From positions 1 to 64,000 of the forward strand of contig NZ_JBEXDG010000044.1 in the NCBI RefSeq assembly GCF_040605635.1: a stretch of DNA of 64,000 nucleotides, in the 5' to 3' direction. Below the pieces are notes generated by a model, which did no database searches, was not told where the DNA came from, and saw only the letters and a program-made list of their open reading frames with translations. A program made the translations under genes and the position numbers. The DNA is from Dactylosporangium sp040605635 (GTDB lineage Bacteria > Actinomycetota > Actinomycetes > Mycobacteriales > Micromonosporaceae). Positions 1 through 7,738 of this stretch are shown in pieces; within the stretch, counting starts at the first letter, position 1, and every line of letters starts with the position of its first letter.

Positions 1-103
1 CCGGCGCGGCCTCCAACGCCACCAGGTCCCGATCGAGCTGATCCAGGTTCTCGTGCGACTCCACGAGAAACTCCTGAACGATGTCACCCAAGTCGTCGCT
101 CAC
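1..103 (-). CDS. cheA: Chemotaxis histidine kinase CheA, N-terminus only
   Basis: Partial gene running off the left edge; about 34 codons are visible. The protein starts MSDDLGDIVQEFLVESHENL and continues LDRDLVALE. This is the first helix of the Hpt (P1) domain of CheA, the autophosphorylating kinase of the chemotaxis signalling complex. The GTG at 103 is chosen because GGGGAG lies 7 nt upstream; a second GTG at 109 is only 1 nt from it. The His phosphorylation site and kinase core are outside the window. The family call rests on a short but distinctive stretch. Confidence 0.75.
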   Translation of the reverse strand, partial: MSDDLGDIVQEFLVESHENLDQLDRDLVALEAAP

Positions 104-445
104 TGCCACGCTCCCCTTCTCCGACGGCCCAATCGACCGTCCGAGGGGGAACCTGAGCAAAGCGACCGGCGTGCGGCGCCGGCGCGTTGCAGCTCGACGA
201 CCACGCCGGGATCAGCAGCGGGTTACGCTGGATCGGAGGCGGCCCCATGGGCGCCCCGATGTGGAGCGGCAGCACGGGCACAGTCCCCGCGCGTCGACGC
301 CGCGCCTGCACCCCCAACGACAGTCCACAGTAGAGTGAAGCTGGACGACGGGGAGGGCGGCTCCGATGGAGTAGCATTCGCCGCTAGGTGCGCCGGGAAG
401 TCTGGTCGGCAGGACAGGAAGAGTCTGCCCGCTGGAGGTTTTCCG
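104..445. other. Divergent intergenic region, no gene seen
   Basis: 342 bp between the cheA start (leftward) and nhaA (rightward). It must hold promoters for both. I see no clear -10/-35 pair, RNA fold or credible small gene. Reading frames here give low-complexity Arg/Pro/Ala protein of the kind produced by shadow frames. Confidence 0.5.
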
Positions 446-1630
446 ATGGCCCGTGGCACCGCACGCCGCATCGACATGCTGCTGGAGTTCCTCCGTCTGG
501 AGACGACCGGCGGCCGGCTGCTCATGGTGGCGACCGCGTTCGCCCTGCTGTGGGCCAACCTGCCGGGTGGCACCTATGAGCAGTTCTGGTCCCTGCGCCC
601 ACCGTCGCCGGCGGTGCTGGACGCGCTGCACCTGGACCTGCCGCTCGCCTCCTGGGTCACCGACGGGCTGCTGACGATCTTCTTCTTCGTCGCGGGCCTG
701 GAGGTCAAGCGCGAGCTGACGGTCGGCGAGCTCGCCGGGTGGCGGGCCGCGGCGCTGCCGGTCGCGGCGGCGCTCGGCGGCATGGTGGTGCCCGCGGCCG
801 TCTCGATCGTCGTGTCCGGCGGCGAGGCCGTGCACGGCGGCGCGTGGGCGATCCCGGTCGCCACGGACATCGCGTTCGCGCTCGGGGTCCTGGCCCTGGC
901 GGGCTCGACGCTGCCGTCCGGGGTGCGCGTGCTGCTGCTGTCCCTCGCCGTGATCGACGACCTCGGCGCGATCGCGCTCGTCGGCGTGTTGTTCGCGCAC
1001 GACGTCCGCGTGTGGTGGCTGGCCGCCGGTCTGGCGCTGTGTCTGCTGTACGGACTGCTGCAGCGCATGCGGTGGACGCCGGCGTGGCTGGTCGTGCCGA
1101 TCGCCGTCGCCGCCTGGGTGTGCGTGCACGCCGGCGGGGTGCACGCCACCGTGACGGGCATCCTGCTCGGGCTGCTGACGCCGGTCCGTACACCTGACGG
1201 CGCCGGGGAGTCGCCCTGCGACCGGCTGCTGCATCGGCTGCACCCGGTGTCCGCCGGCGCGATCGTGCCGATCTTCGCGCTCGCGGCCGCCGGCATCCCC
1301 CTCGCCGCGGCCGCCGACGCCTTCGGTGACCCGCTCGCGCGGGGCGCCGCGGCCGGGCTGCTGCTCGGCAAACCGGCCGGCATCATGCTCGGCGCGTGGC
1401 TGGCGGTGCGGATCGGGCTCGGCACGCTGCCGCCACGGGTCCGCTGGGGTGACGTGCTGCCGGTGGCCATGCTCGGCGGGGTCGGCTACACGGTGAGCCT
1501 GCTGATCGCGCGCCTGTCGGTGCCCGGCCACGGCTCGGACGCGGCGGCGGCAGCGGTCTTGGCGGCGTCGGTCGTCGCGGCGGTCCTGGCGACGCTGGTG
1601 GTGCGGTGGCGGGGCAACACCCGCACGTGA
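446..1630 (+). CDS. nhaA: Na+/H+ antiporter NhaA
   Basis: Inner-membrane antiporter that exchanges cytoplasmic Na+ for external protons, for salt and alkali tolerance. 394 residues, close to the roughly 390 usual for the family, with about 12 membrane helices. Family motifs are present: FVAGLEVKREL near residue 85, VATDIAFALGVL with Asp141 (E. coli Asp133), and AVIDDLGAIAL with the ion-binding pair Asp171-Asp172 (E. coli Asp163/164). A late LLGKPAGIMLG carries the conserved transmembrane Lys. The ATG at 446 has GGAGG 7 nt upstream, so the longer upstream frame is not coding. It is followed by three hairpins and another cation antiporter, which suggests an ion-homeostasis pair. Confidence 0.95.
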   Translation: MARGTARRIDMLLEFLRLETTGGRLLMVATAFALLWANLPGGTYEQFWSLRPPSPAVLDALHLDLPLASWVTDGLLTIFFFVAGLEVKRELTVGELAGWRAAALPVAAALGGMVVPAAVSIVVSGGEAVHGGAWAIPVATDIAFALGVLALAGSTLPSGVRVLLLSLAVIDDLGAIALVGVLFAHDVRVWWLAAGLALCLLYGLLQRMRWTPAWLVVPIAVAAWVCVHAGGVHATVTGILLGLLTPVRTPDGAGESPCDRLLHRLHPVSAGAIVPIFALAAAGIPLAAAADAFGDPLARGAAAGLLLGKPAGIMLGAWLAVRIGLGTLPPRVRWGDVLPVAMLGGVGYTVSLLIARLSVPGHGSDAAAAAVLAASVVAAVLATLVVRWRGNTRT

Positions 1631-1656
1631 GTCGATGCGCGGGCCGGAGAAATGGT

Positions 1657-1690
1657 GAGACCGGCATCCACGGGGGAAGACGCCGGTCTC
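1657..1690 (+). terminator. Hairpin after nhaA
   Basis: GAGACCGGC (1657-1665) and GCCGGTCTC (1682-1690) form a perfect 9-bp stem with a 16-nt loop, followed by a relatively A/T-rich GTTGAAAACGATAA. It lies 27 nt after the nhaA stop, so a terminator is the simplest reading. It is also the first of three consecutive hairpins in this gap. Confidence 0.6.
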
Positions 1691-1703
1691 GTTGAAAACG
1701 ATA

Positions 1704-1740
1704 AGGCCCGCAGCGGGTTTGCGCCACCCGTGCGGGGCCT
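1704..1740 (+). promoter_or_regulatory. Second hairpin of the nhaA-antiporter gap
   Basis: AGGCCC-GCA-CGGGT pairs with ACCCG-TGC-GGGCCT, giving 14 base pairs interrupted by two single-nucleotide bulges, with a 7-nt loop. There is no U tract. It could be part of the nhaA terminator or a structured leader of the downstream antiporter. Confidence 0.45.
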
Positions 1741-1791
1741 GATTCCGCCGTCCTGCGCGCGCTCGTCGCGCCGGAACCGGTTACGGGCCCG

Positions 1792-1833
1792 GGATCGACA
1801 CGGGACGGTACTGTGTCGGTCCCGTGTCGATCC
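1792..1833 (+). promoter_or_regulatory. 15-bp perfect inverted repeat upstream of the CaCA antiporter
   Basis: GGATCGACACGGGAC (1792-1806) and its exact complement GTCCCGTGTCGATCC (1819-1833) are separated by 12 nt. The right arm ends 22 nt before the antiporter ATG. As RNA it would be a very stable hairpin just before the ribosome site. As DNA it could be an operator. No known riboswitch signature was recognised. Confidence 0.55.
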
Positions 1834-1855
1834 AGGCCCCGGACATTGGAGAGTG

Positions 1856-2815
1856 ATGTCGACGTTGCTCGTGGTCGGGCTCGGCCTGCTCGGGCTGGCG
1901 CTGCTGACCATGGGCGCCGATCAGGTGGTGGTGGGCGCGAGCCGCCTGGCGACACTGCTGCGGGTCGCACCGGTGATCGTCGGCGTCGTCGTGATCGGCC
2001 TGGGCACCAGCGCCCCCGAGTTCGTGGTGTCCGGCACCGCCGCGGTCCGCGACAACGCGGGCCTGGCGCTGGGCAACCTCGTCGGCTCCAACATCCTCAA
2101 CGTGACCCTGGTCCTGGGCGTCGTCGCGGTCGTGTCGCCGGTGGTGGTGCGCTCGTCGGTGCCGGTGCGGGAGGCGCCGCTGATGGCCGCCGCGGTCGCG
2201 GTGTTCGGCGCGTTCGCGCTCGTCGGGCTGAAGTTCGTGGCCGGGTTGCTCCTCGCGGTGCTCAGCGTCCTGACGCTTGCTCTGCTCGTGCGGCTTTCGC
2301 GGGTACAGGACGGGGATCCGCTGCCGGACGACGTGGCGGCGTTCGTCTCGGCCCGGACCCGCAGGTGGTGGGTGGAGGCGCTGCGGGCCCTCGTGGGGCT
2401 CGCCGCGACCCTCGGCGGGGCGCAGCTCGTGGTCGCCAACGCGGTCACGCTCGCGCACCGGTGGGGCGTCAGTGACCAGGTGATCGGCTTCACGCTGGTC
2501 GCGTTCGGCACGTCGCTGCCGGAGCTGATGACGTCGGTGCAGGCGCAGCGGCGCGGCGAGGGCGATCTCATGGTCGGCAACCTGCTGGGCAGCAACATCT
2601 TCAACAGCCTGATCGGTGGCGCGGTCGTCGGTCTGGCCGCCGGCAGCTCCACGATCGCGCCGTTCGGCTTCGCCGCGGTGACCGCGATGGTGGCCGCCGC
2701 GGTCCTGGCCTGGCTGCTGCTGTGGCGGGGCAGCAGGATCACCCGCCCGGAGGCTTGCGTCCTGCTGGCGGCGTATGCGTGTGTCCTGCCGTTGCTCATC
2801 TCCGCCAACCCGTGA
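1856..2815 (+). CDS. CaCA-family sodium/calcium exchanger-like protein
   Basis: Cation/Ca2+ antiporter of the inner membrane, YrbG-like, 319 residues with about ten helices. Both alpha-repeats that form the ion site are visible. The first is GLGTSAPEFVVS followed by GNLVGSNILNVTL. The second is AFGTSLPELMTS followed by GNLLGSNIFNSL. The acidic residue in each (APE, LPE) is the expected ion ligand. The ATG at 1856 is used; an in-frame GTG abuts it at 1853, and GGAG sits at 1848-1851. The ion specificity (Ca2+, K+ dependence) cannot be told from sequence. The preceding 225-bp leader with three hairpins suggests post-transcriptional or operator control. Confidence 0.9.
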   Translation: MSTLLVVGLGLLGLALLTMGADQVVVGASRLATLLRVAPVIVGVVVIGLGTSAPEFVVSGTAAVRDNAGLALGNLVGSNILNVTLVLGVVAVVSPVVVRSSVPVREAPLMAAAVAVFGAFALVGLKFVAGLLLAVLSVLTLALLVRLSRVQDGDPLPDDVAAFVSARTRRWWVEALRALVGLAATLGGAQLVVANAVTLAHRWGVSDQVIGFTLVAFGTSLPELMTSVQAQRRGEGDLMVGNLLGSNIFNSLIGGAVVGLAAGSSTIAPFGFAAVTAMVAAAVLAWLLLWRGSRITRPEACVLLAAYACVLPLLISANP

Positions 2816-2873
2816 GTGTCCGGTGTCCGTGGTGGCGGGGTTTCCGTCAGCGCTGACTGGGTACGCGACATGA

Positions 2874-3242
2874 ATGGGCGACGCGATGGTCCGGACACAC
2901 CGCTCCGGAGATGCACTTGTGGTGGAAGTGTTAGGCCCCTTGGAAGCCGCGACGGTCGGCGCGCTGCGGTCGGTGGTGCTCGACACGATCGACGTCCAGC
3001 GGCCGGCGGTGCTCACCGTCGACCTGCGGCGGGTCCCGTTCATGGACTCGATCGGCATCGGCACCCTGGTCTCGATCAACAACAAGACCCGTGACGTCGG
3101 GGGCCGGATGGAGGTCCGCAGCCCCTCACCGTTCGTGCACCGGCTGCTGCAGGTGACCGGGCTGACAGAGCTGTTCGGCCTGCCGGATCTTCCCGTCGAC
3201 GCGCCGGTGTCGGGCGCCGGGATGATCCTTCCGTCGTCCTAG
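2874..3242 (+). CDS. STAS-domain anti-sigma factor antagonist
   Basis: Small cytoplasmic anti-anti-sigma factor, 122 residues, SpoIIAA/RsbV-like. Partner switching in this family works by phosphorylation of one Ser by an anti-sigma kinase. The motif PFMDSIGIGTLV supplies Asp58-Ser59, the usual DS[SI]G phosphorylation site. A beta strand (ALVVEVLGPLE) opens the STAS fold. There is no good ribosome site before the ATG at 2874, and an ATG at 2886 is possible. No anti-sigma factor or sigma gene is adjacent. Its stop overlaps the stop of the convergent gene by 3 nt. Confidence 0.85.
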   Translation: MGDAMVRTHRSGDALVVEVLGPLEAATVGALRSVVLDTIDVQRPAVLTVDLRRVPFMDSIGIGTLVSINNKTRDVGGRMEVRSPSPFVHRLLQVTGLTELFGLPDLPVDAPVSGAGMILPSS

Positions 3243-4018
3243 TACCGGTCCACCACAACGCTGGAGACGCCGGCGGCGTTGTCGATCTCGAACCGGTCCT
3301 TCGCGGCGACGTCGCCGCTCTGGAACACGGCACCGCCGCCGACCCCGTCGTGGCGGGTGCCGTCGAGGGTGACGCTGCCGGCGCCACCACCGGCGACGAC
3401 CTTCACGGGCCGGCCCTGCGGCAGGTGGACGCGGAAGGTGCCGGCGCCGCCGTTCATCCGGACGGGGACGGTGCCCTTCGCTGCGGGCAGGCTCAGTTCG
3501 ATGCTGGAGACCCCGCCGACGTATTCGACGCCGCCGATCTCGCGCAACCCGCGCAGGTCGGCGGTGTTGCTCGTGGCGCCGGCGGTGAAGCGGACGGTCC
3601 AGCGCACGTCGCGGTTGAGCTCGACGGAGACCGCGCCCCGGTCCGGGGTGCCGTTGCCCGTGTCGCTGAGCTGGACGCCGACCCGGTCGTCGAGGTCGGT
3701 GACGCTGGGGACCATCCGGCCGTCGCCGGGGGTGCTGACCCGGTAGAGGATGTCGCCGAGGTCCGCGGCGGTGACGGTGACCGCGGTGACGCCGCTGAGC
3801 AGGTCCAGCGTCGCCGCGTCACGACCGGACACGGCCGCGGTGACGGTGTGCGAGGCGCGGTCGACGGACGCGTGCCGGACCCGCCAGACGGCGATGGTGA
3901 CCGCCGCGAGGATCAGGACCGCGAGGAGGATCATCCCGCCGATGAGCCACACGGTGCGTGGGGGCGGCCCGGCGGCGTGAGCGGGAGCGGTGGCGCGCGG
4001 ACGAGCGGTGGTCACCAT
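3239..4018 (-). CDS. Membrane-anchored protein with a DUF4097-like (putative adhesin) ectodomain
   Basis: 259 residues starting MVTTARPRATAP. A short basic cytoplasmic N-terminus is followed by one hydrophobic helix at about residues 23-45 (WLIGGMILLAVLILAAVTIAVW). The rest is a secreted all-beta region rich in Gly, Val, Thr and Asp. Repeated strands such as GVEYVGGVSSIELSLP and GGAGSVTLDGTRH resemble the stacked strands of DUF4097/adhesin-type proteins. The ATG at 4018 is preceded by GGAGA 11 nt away; an earlier ATG at 4045 is possible. It has no recognised catalytic motif. A 13-bp hairpin lies in its leader at 4077-4112. The function is unknown. Confidence 0.6.
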   Translation of the reverse strand: MVTTARPRATAPAHAAGPPPRTVWLIGGMILLAVLILAAVTIAVWRVRHASVDRASHTVTAAVSGRDAATLDLLSGVTAVTVTAADLGDILYRVSTPGDGRMVPSVTDLDDRVGVQLSDTGNGTPDRGAVSVELNRDVRWTVRFTAGATSNTADLRGLREIGGVEYVGGVSSIELSLPAAKGTVPVRMNGGAGTFRVHLPQGRPVKVVAGGGAGSVTLDGTRHDGVGGGAVFQSGDVAAKDRFEIDNAAGVSSVVVDRY

Positions 4019-4076
4019 GTCGATGTGGTCTCCGCGGGCGCGCATATCGAAACGCGTCAGGCCCGCCGGCTCAAGA

Positions 4077-4112
4077 CCGGGGCCGCCGCCACGGGGGAAG
4101 CGGCGGCCCCGG
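4077..4112 (-). promoter_or_regulatory. 13-bp perfect hairpin in the leader of the membrane-anchored protein
   Basis: CCGGGGCCGCCGC (4077-4089) and GCGGCGGCCCCGG (4100-4112) pair perfectly around a 10-nt loop. It lies 59 nt upstream of the start at 4018 and about 170 nt past the end of the eIF-2B-like gene on the same strand. It could be a terminator for the latter or a leader structure for the former. Confidence 0.5.
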
Positions 4113-4282
4113 CGTCCTTGGGATGCAACGCAATGTACTCCCAACGTGAGCCACTGCACAGCCCCAAACCGTGCCGTCTTAACGGCTCGGCCCACCTGCG
4201 CCGACAGACCGTCCAATGTGGAACATCCGACCCGACGCGATCGCACAGATTCGCACACCACCGTGGTGGTGCCGCTGGTTTT

Positions 4283-4942
4283 TCAGCGCAGGGCGGCGGC
4301 GCGGCGGCCGACCTCCGCGGGGGTCAGCAGCTCGCCGTCGAGGACGACGGCCCAGAAGGCGGACAGCGGGATCCGCTCGAACAGCGGCGAGCCGAGCCCG
4401 TCGTAGACCCGCTCCGGCACCAGCTTCAGCGACGTGGTGACCACGATCGTCGGGATGCTCTGTGCGAGCGCCAGGGTGCCCTTGATGTTGAGCACGCTGG
4501 TGGGGCTGATCGCGTCGGCGCCGGCGATGCCGGTCACTGGCTGCAGGCCCTCGGTGCCGGGCGCGTCGACGGTGCCGACCGGCAGCTGGGCGGCGACGGC
4601 CTTGACCAGCGCGCTGCTGGGGGCGGTGCGGGCCCAGCCGCCGCGCTGGTGCAGCAGGCGCGTCGCGGTGGCGACGCTGGCCTCGACGTCCCGGTCGAGC
4701 TGTTCGCGGATCGCGCGCAGGGCCGGGCCCGGGTCGTCGCTGTTGGCGGCGCGGGCGATGTGCCACATCGAGGCGTACCCCGGCAGCAGACCCGGCAACG
4801 GCGCGGCGACCTCACGCAGCGTCGCCGGGTCGTGGACGAACTCGGCCAGGCCGTCGAGGACCTGCCGGGCCACTCCGGTCGCTCCGGATGTCCGGTCCTG
4901 CACCGCCGCGGTAAGTAGCGGCGACAACGTTGGCGCGCTCAT
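4283..4942 (-). CDS. eIF-2B-alpha/beta/delta-like (ribose-bisphosphate isomerase superfamily) protein
   Basis: 219 residues. The C-terminal half carries the pattern of the IF-2B/R15P-isomerase/methylthioribose isomerase superfamily: GIAGADAISPTSVLNIKGTLALA, then TIVVTTSLKLVP, corresponding to the family's G-A-D-x...N-K-x-G-T and T-x-x-K segments. The canonical Asn-Lys is Asn-Ile here. The N-terminal helical part is shorter than in the roughly 300-residue enzymes. In bacteria such proteins are sugar-phosphate isomerases rather than translation factors, but the substrate is not evident. It is transcribed in the same direction as gltA but separated from it by a terminator-like hairpin. Confidence 0.6.
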   Translation of the reverse strand: MSAPTLSPLLTAAVQDRTSGATGVARQVLDGLAEFVHDPATLREVAAPLPGLLPGYASMWHIARAANSDDPGPALRAIREQLDRDVEASVATATRLLHQRGGWARTAPSSALVKAVAAQLPVGTVDAPGTEGLQPVTGIAGADAISPTSVLNIKGTLALAQSIPTIVVTTSLKLVPERVYDGLGSPLFERIPLSAFWAVVLDGELLTPAEVGRRAAALR

Positions 4943-4973
4943 GAAAACCGGTCTCCCCTGTCAAAACGGACAA

Positions 4974-5013
4974 CGACCCCAGATGGACCTCATGTATGAG
5001 ACAGCCGGGGTCG
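4974..5013 (-). terminator. Nested hairpin terminator after citrate synthase
   Basis: The outer stem CGACCCC (4974-4980) pairs with GGGGTCG (5007-5013), and inside it CTCAT (4989-4993) pairs with ATGAG (4996-5000). On the minus strand it lies 49 nt after the gltA stop and is followed by TTGTCCGTTTTGAC, a weak U-rich tail. It separates gltA from the eIF-2B-like gene. Confidence 0.6.
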
Positions 5014-5062
5014 ATCTCCGTCAAGGTACAAACGAGCAAGAACCGGTTGACGCTGCGGGTCT

Positions 5063-6349
<1,287 letters not shown>

Positions 6350-6590
6350 GCGCGTCGTTCCCGTCTCGTCCCGCAGTCCGGCTTCTGGTTGCGGCCTTCA
6401 TTGCCCGCGACCGGCGCTTATGGCGCCGACGCGCAGGATTTCAGATGCGCGAGCCCTTCCGCACGGCGGGGCGCTCACGTGCGATATTTCCTACTCGTTG
6501 CGACTCTTTCTGGAAGCTTTCCACTCTATCAGCCGAATTCCTACGCCCAGGGTGTTCAGCGGTCACCCCACCGCGACGGCCAATGGGAGC

Positions 6591-7064
6591 ATGCGAACAC
6601 TCCTGCTGTCCGGCGCCATGCTCGCCGGCACGACGGCCGCGCTCGCCCTTCCCGGCGCCGCGTCGGCCGAGGGCGCCGGTACGGTCACCCCCGGGACCGT
6701 GAAACCGGGCGGGCGCGTCACGTTCAGCACGGTCTGCGCCGACGGCGTGAAGTCCGCGGACGTCGCCGGGACCGCGCTCGGGCTGCCCGCTCGCATCCCG
6801 ATGGAGGCGGGCAAGTCGCCCGGCACGTTCTCCGTGGCCGTCGACATCCCCGGGACGACCAGCGCCGGCACGTTCAACGTGAGCATCGACTGCGCGGACG
6901 GCAGTTCCTCGGTGGTCCAGCTCGTCGTCTCACCGACCGGCGGGGTGCCGACCGGCGGCGGGTCGACGGCGCGGGGACCCGACCGCACGCTGATGGCCGC
7001 CGGGGGTGGGCTGCTGCTGGTCGGTGCGGCGGGCGCGATGATGCTGCGCCGCCGGACGGCGTGA
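6591..7064 (+). CDS. Secreted protein with C-terminal membrane/sorting-like tail, sortase partner
   Basis: 157 residues. The N-terminal signal peptide MRTLLLSGAMLAGTTAALAL ends at an A-S-A site. An Ig-like beta domain of about 80 residues follows, with two Cys (TVCADG and IDCADG) that could form a disulphide. A Gly/Thr/Pro linker leads to a C-terminal hydrophobic helix (LMAAGGGLLLVGAAGAMML) and a basic tail RRRTA. That tripartite end resembles a cell-wall sorting signal, but there is no LPXTG or LAXTG box before it. The stop overlaps the sortase start by 4 nt (GTGA), so the two are translationally coupled. The ATG has GGGAG only 1 nt away, so it may be leaderless. Confidence 0.7.
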   Translation: MRTLLLSGAMLAGTTAALALPGAASAEGAGTVTPGTVKPGGRVTFSTVCADGVKSADVAGTALGLPARIPMEAGKSPGTFSVAVDIPGTTSAGTFNVSIDCADGSSSVVQLVVSPTGGVPTGGGSTARGPDRTLMAAGGGLLLVGAAGAMMLRRRTA

Positions 7065-7738
7065 GTCCTGCCGGCCGGCACCGTCCCGGGCACCGTCCCC
7101 GGCACCTCCTGGTGCGGTCGAACGGGACCTGGCGGGCCGGCACGGCCGTCGGCGTGATCACCCTGGCCGTGACCGGTGTCTCGCTCATCGGCGCCGGCTA
7201 CGGCACCTCTTCGGTGCCGCCCGTCGTCGAGGCCAGCGGCTCGGCGGGGTTCGCCGGGGCCGTCGCGCGTGCTCCGGCGTCGGCGCCGGTCGGGCTGCGC
7301 ATCGACGCGATCTCCGTCGAGGCTCCGGTGGAGGACGTCGACGTCGACCGGGACGGCACGCTCGTCCCGCCGTCGCTGCGGGAGGCGTCGAAGGTCGGCT
7401 GGTACCAACGCGGACCGACACCGGGCGAAACCGGCAACGCGGTCATCGTCGGTCACGTCGACACCGCCGGCAGCGGGCCCGCCGTGTTCTACCGGCTCGG
7501 GCGTCTGAAGCCGGGCGATCCGGTGACCGTGACCAGGCGCGACGGCTCGGCGGTCACGTTCGCCGTGGACAGCGTGCGGCTCTACTCGAAGCACGAGTTC
7601 CCGGCCGATCTGGTGTACGGGCCCGCCGTCCGCCCCCAGCTGCGGCTGGTCACGTGCGGCGGGACGTTCGACCGGGCGACGAGCACCTACTCGGGCAACA
7701 CCGTGATCACCGCGACGATGGTGTCGTGGCGATCGTGA
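7061..7738 (+). CDS. Class E/F-like sortase
   Basis: Membrane-bound transpeptidase of the cell surface, 225 residues. One N-terminal helix (GTAVGVITLAVTGVSLIGAGYG) anchors it. The sortase core has the catalytic His in VIVGHVDTAG, Cys in LRLVTCGGTFD and a following Arg in DRATSTYSGN. GWYQRGPTPGETGNAVI and the FYRLGRLKPGD stretch match actinobacterial class F enzymes. The GTG at 7061 is chosen because it overlaps the preceding stop and the frame carries on directly. The neighbour is the natural candidate partner although it lacks LPXTG; an LPVTG mini-protein is encoded at 38413. The 3' end overlaps the convergent gene by 32 nt. Confidence 0.88.
   Translation: MSPAGRHRPGHRPRHLLVRSNGTWRAGTAVGVITLAVTGVSLIGAGYGTSSVPPVVEASGSAGFAGAVARAPASAPVGLRIDAISVEAPVEDVDVDRDGTLVPPSLREASKVGWYQRGPTPGETGNAVIVGHVDTAGSGPAVFYRLGRLKPGDPVTVTRRDGSAVTFAVDSVRLYSKHEFPADLVYGPAVRPQLRLVTCGGTFDRATSTYSGNTVITATMVSWRS

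Noticed and set aside
53..445. N-terminal extension of nhaA by about 130 codons
   Set aside because: The extension is Arg/Ala/Pro low-complexity; the ATG at 446 has a proper ribosome site and gives the normal family length.
1631..1855. Known riboswitch (Mn2+, Na+ or c-di-AMP type)
   Set aside because: The stems are real but I could not match conserved core nucleotides of any of these classes.
3350..4918. Long plus-strand frame of 522 codons
   Set aside because: It is the antisense shadow of the membrane-anchored and eIF-2B-like genes; composition is Gly/Ala/Asp/Arg without family features.
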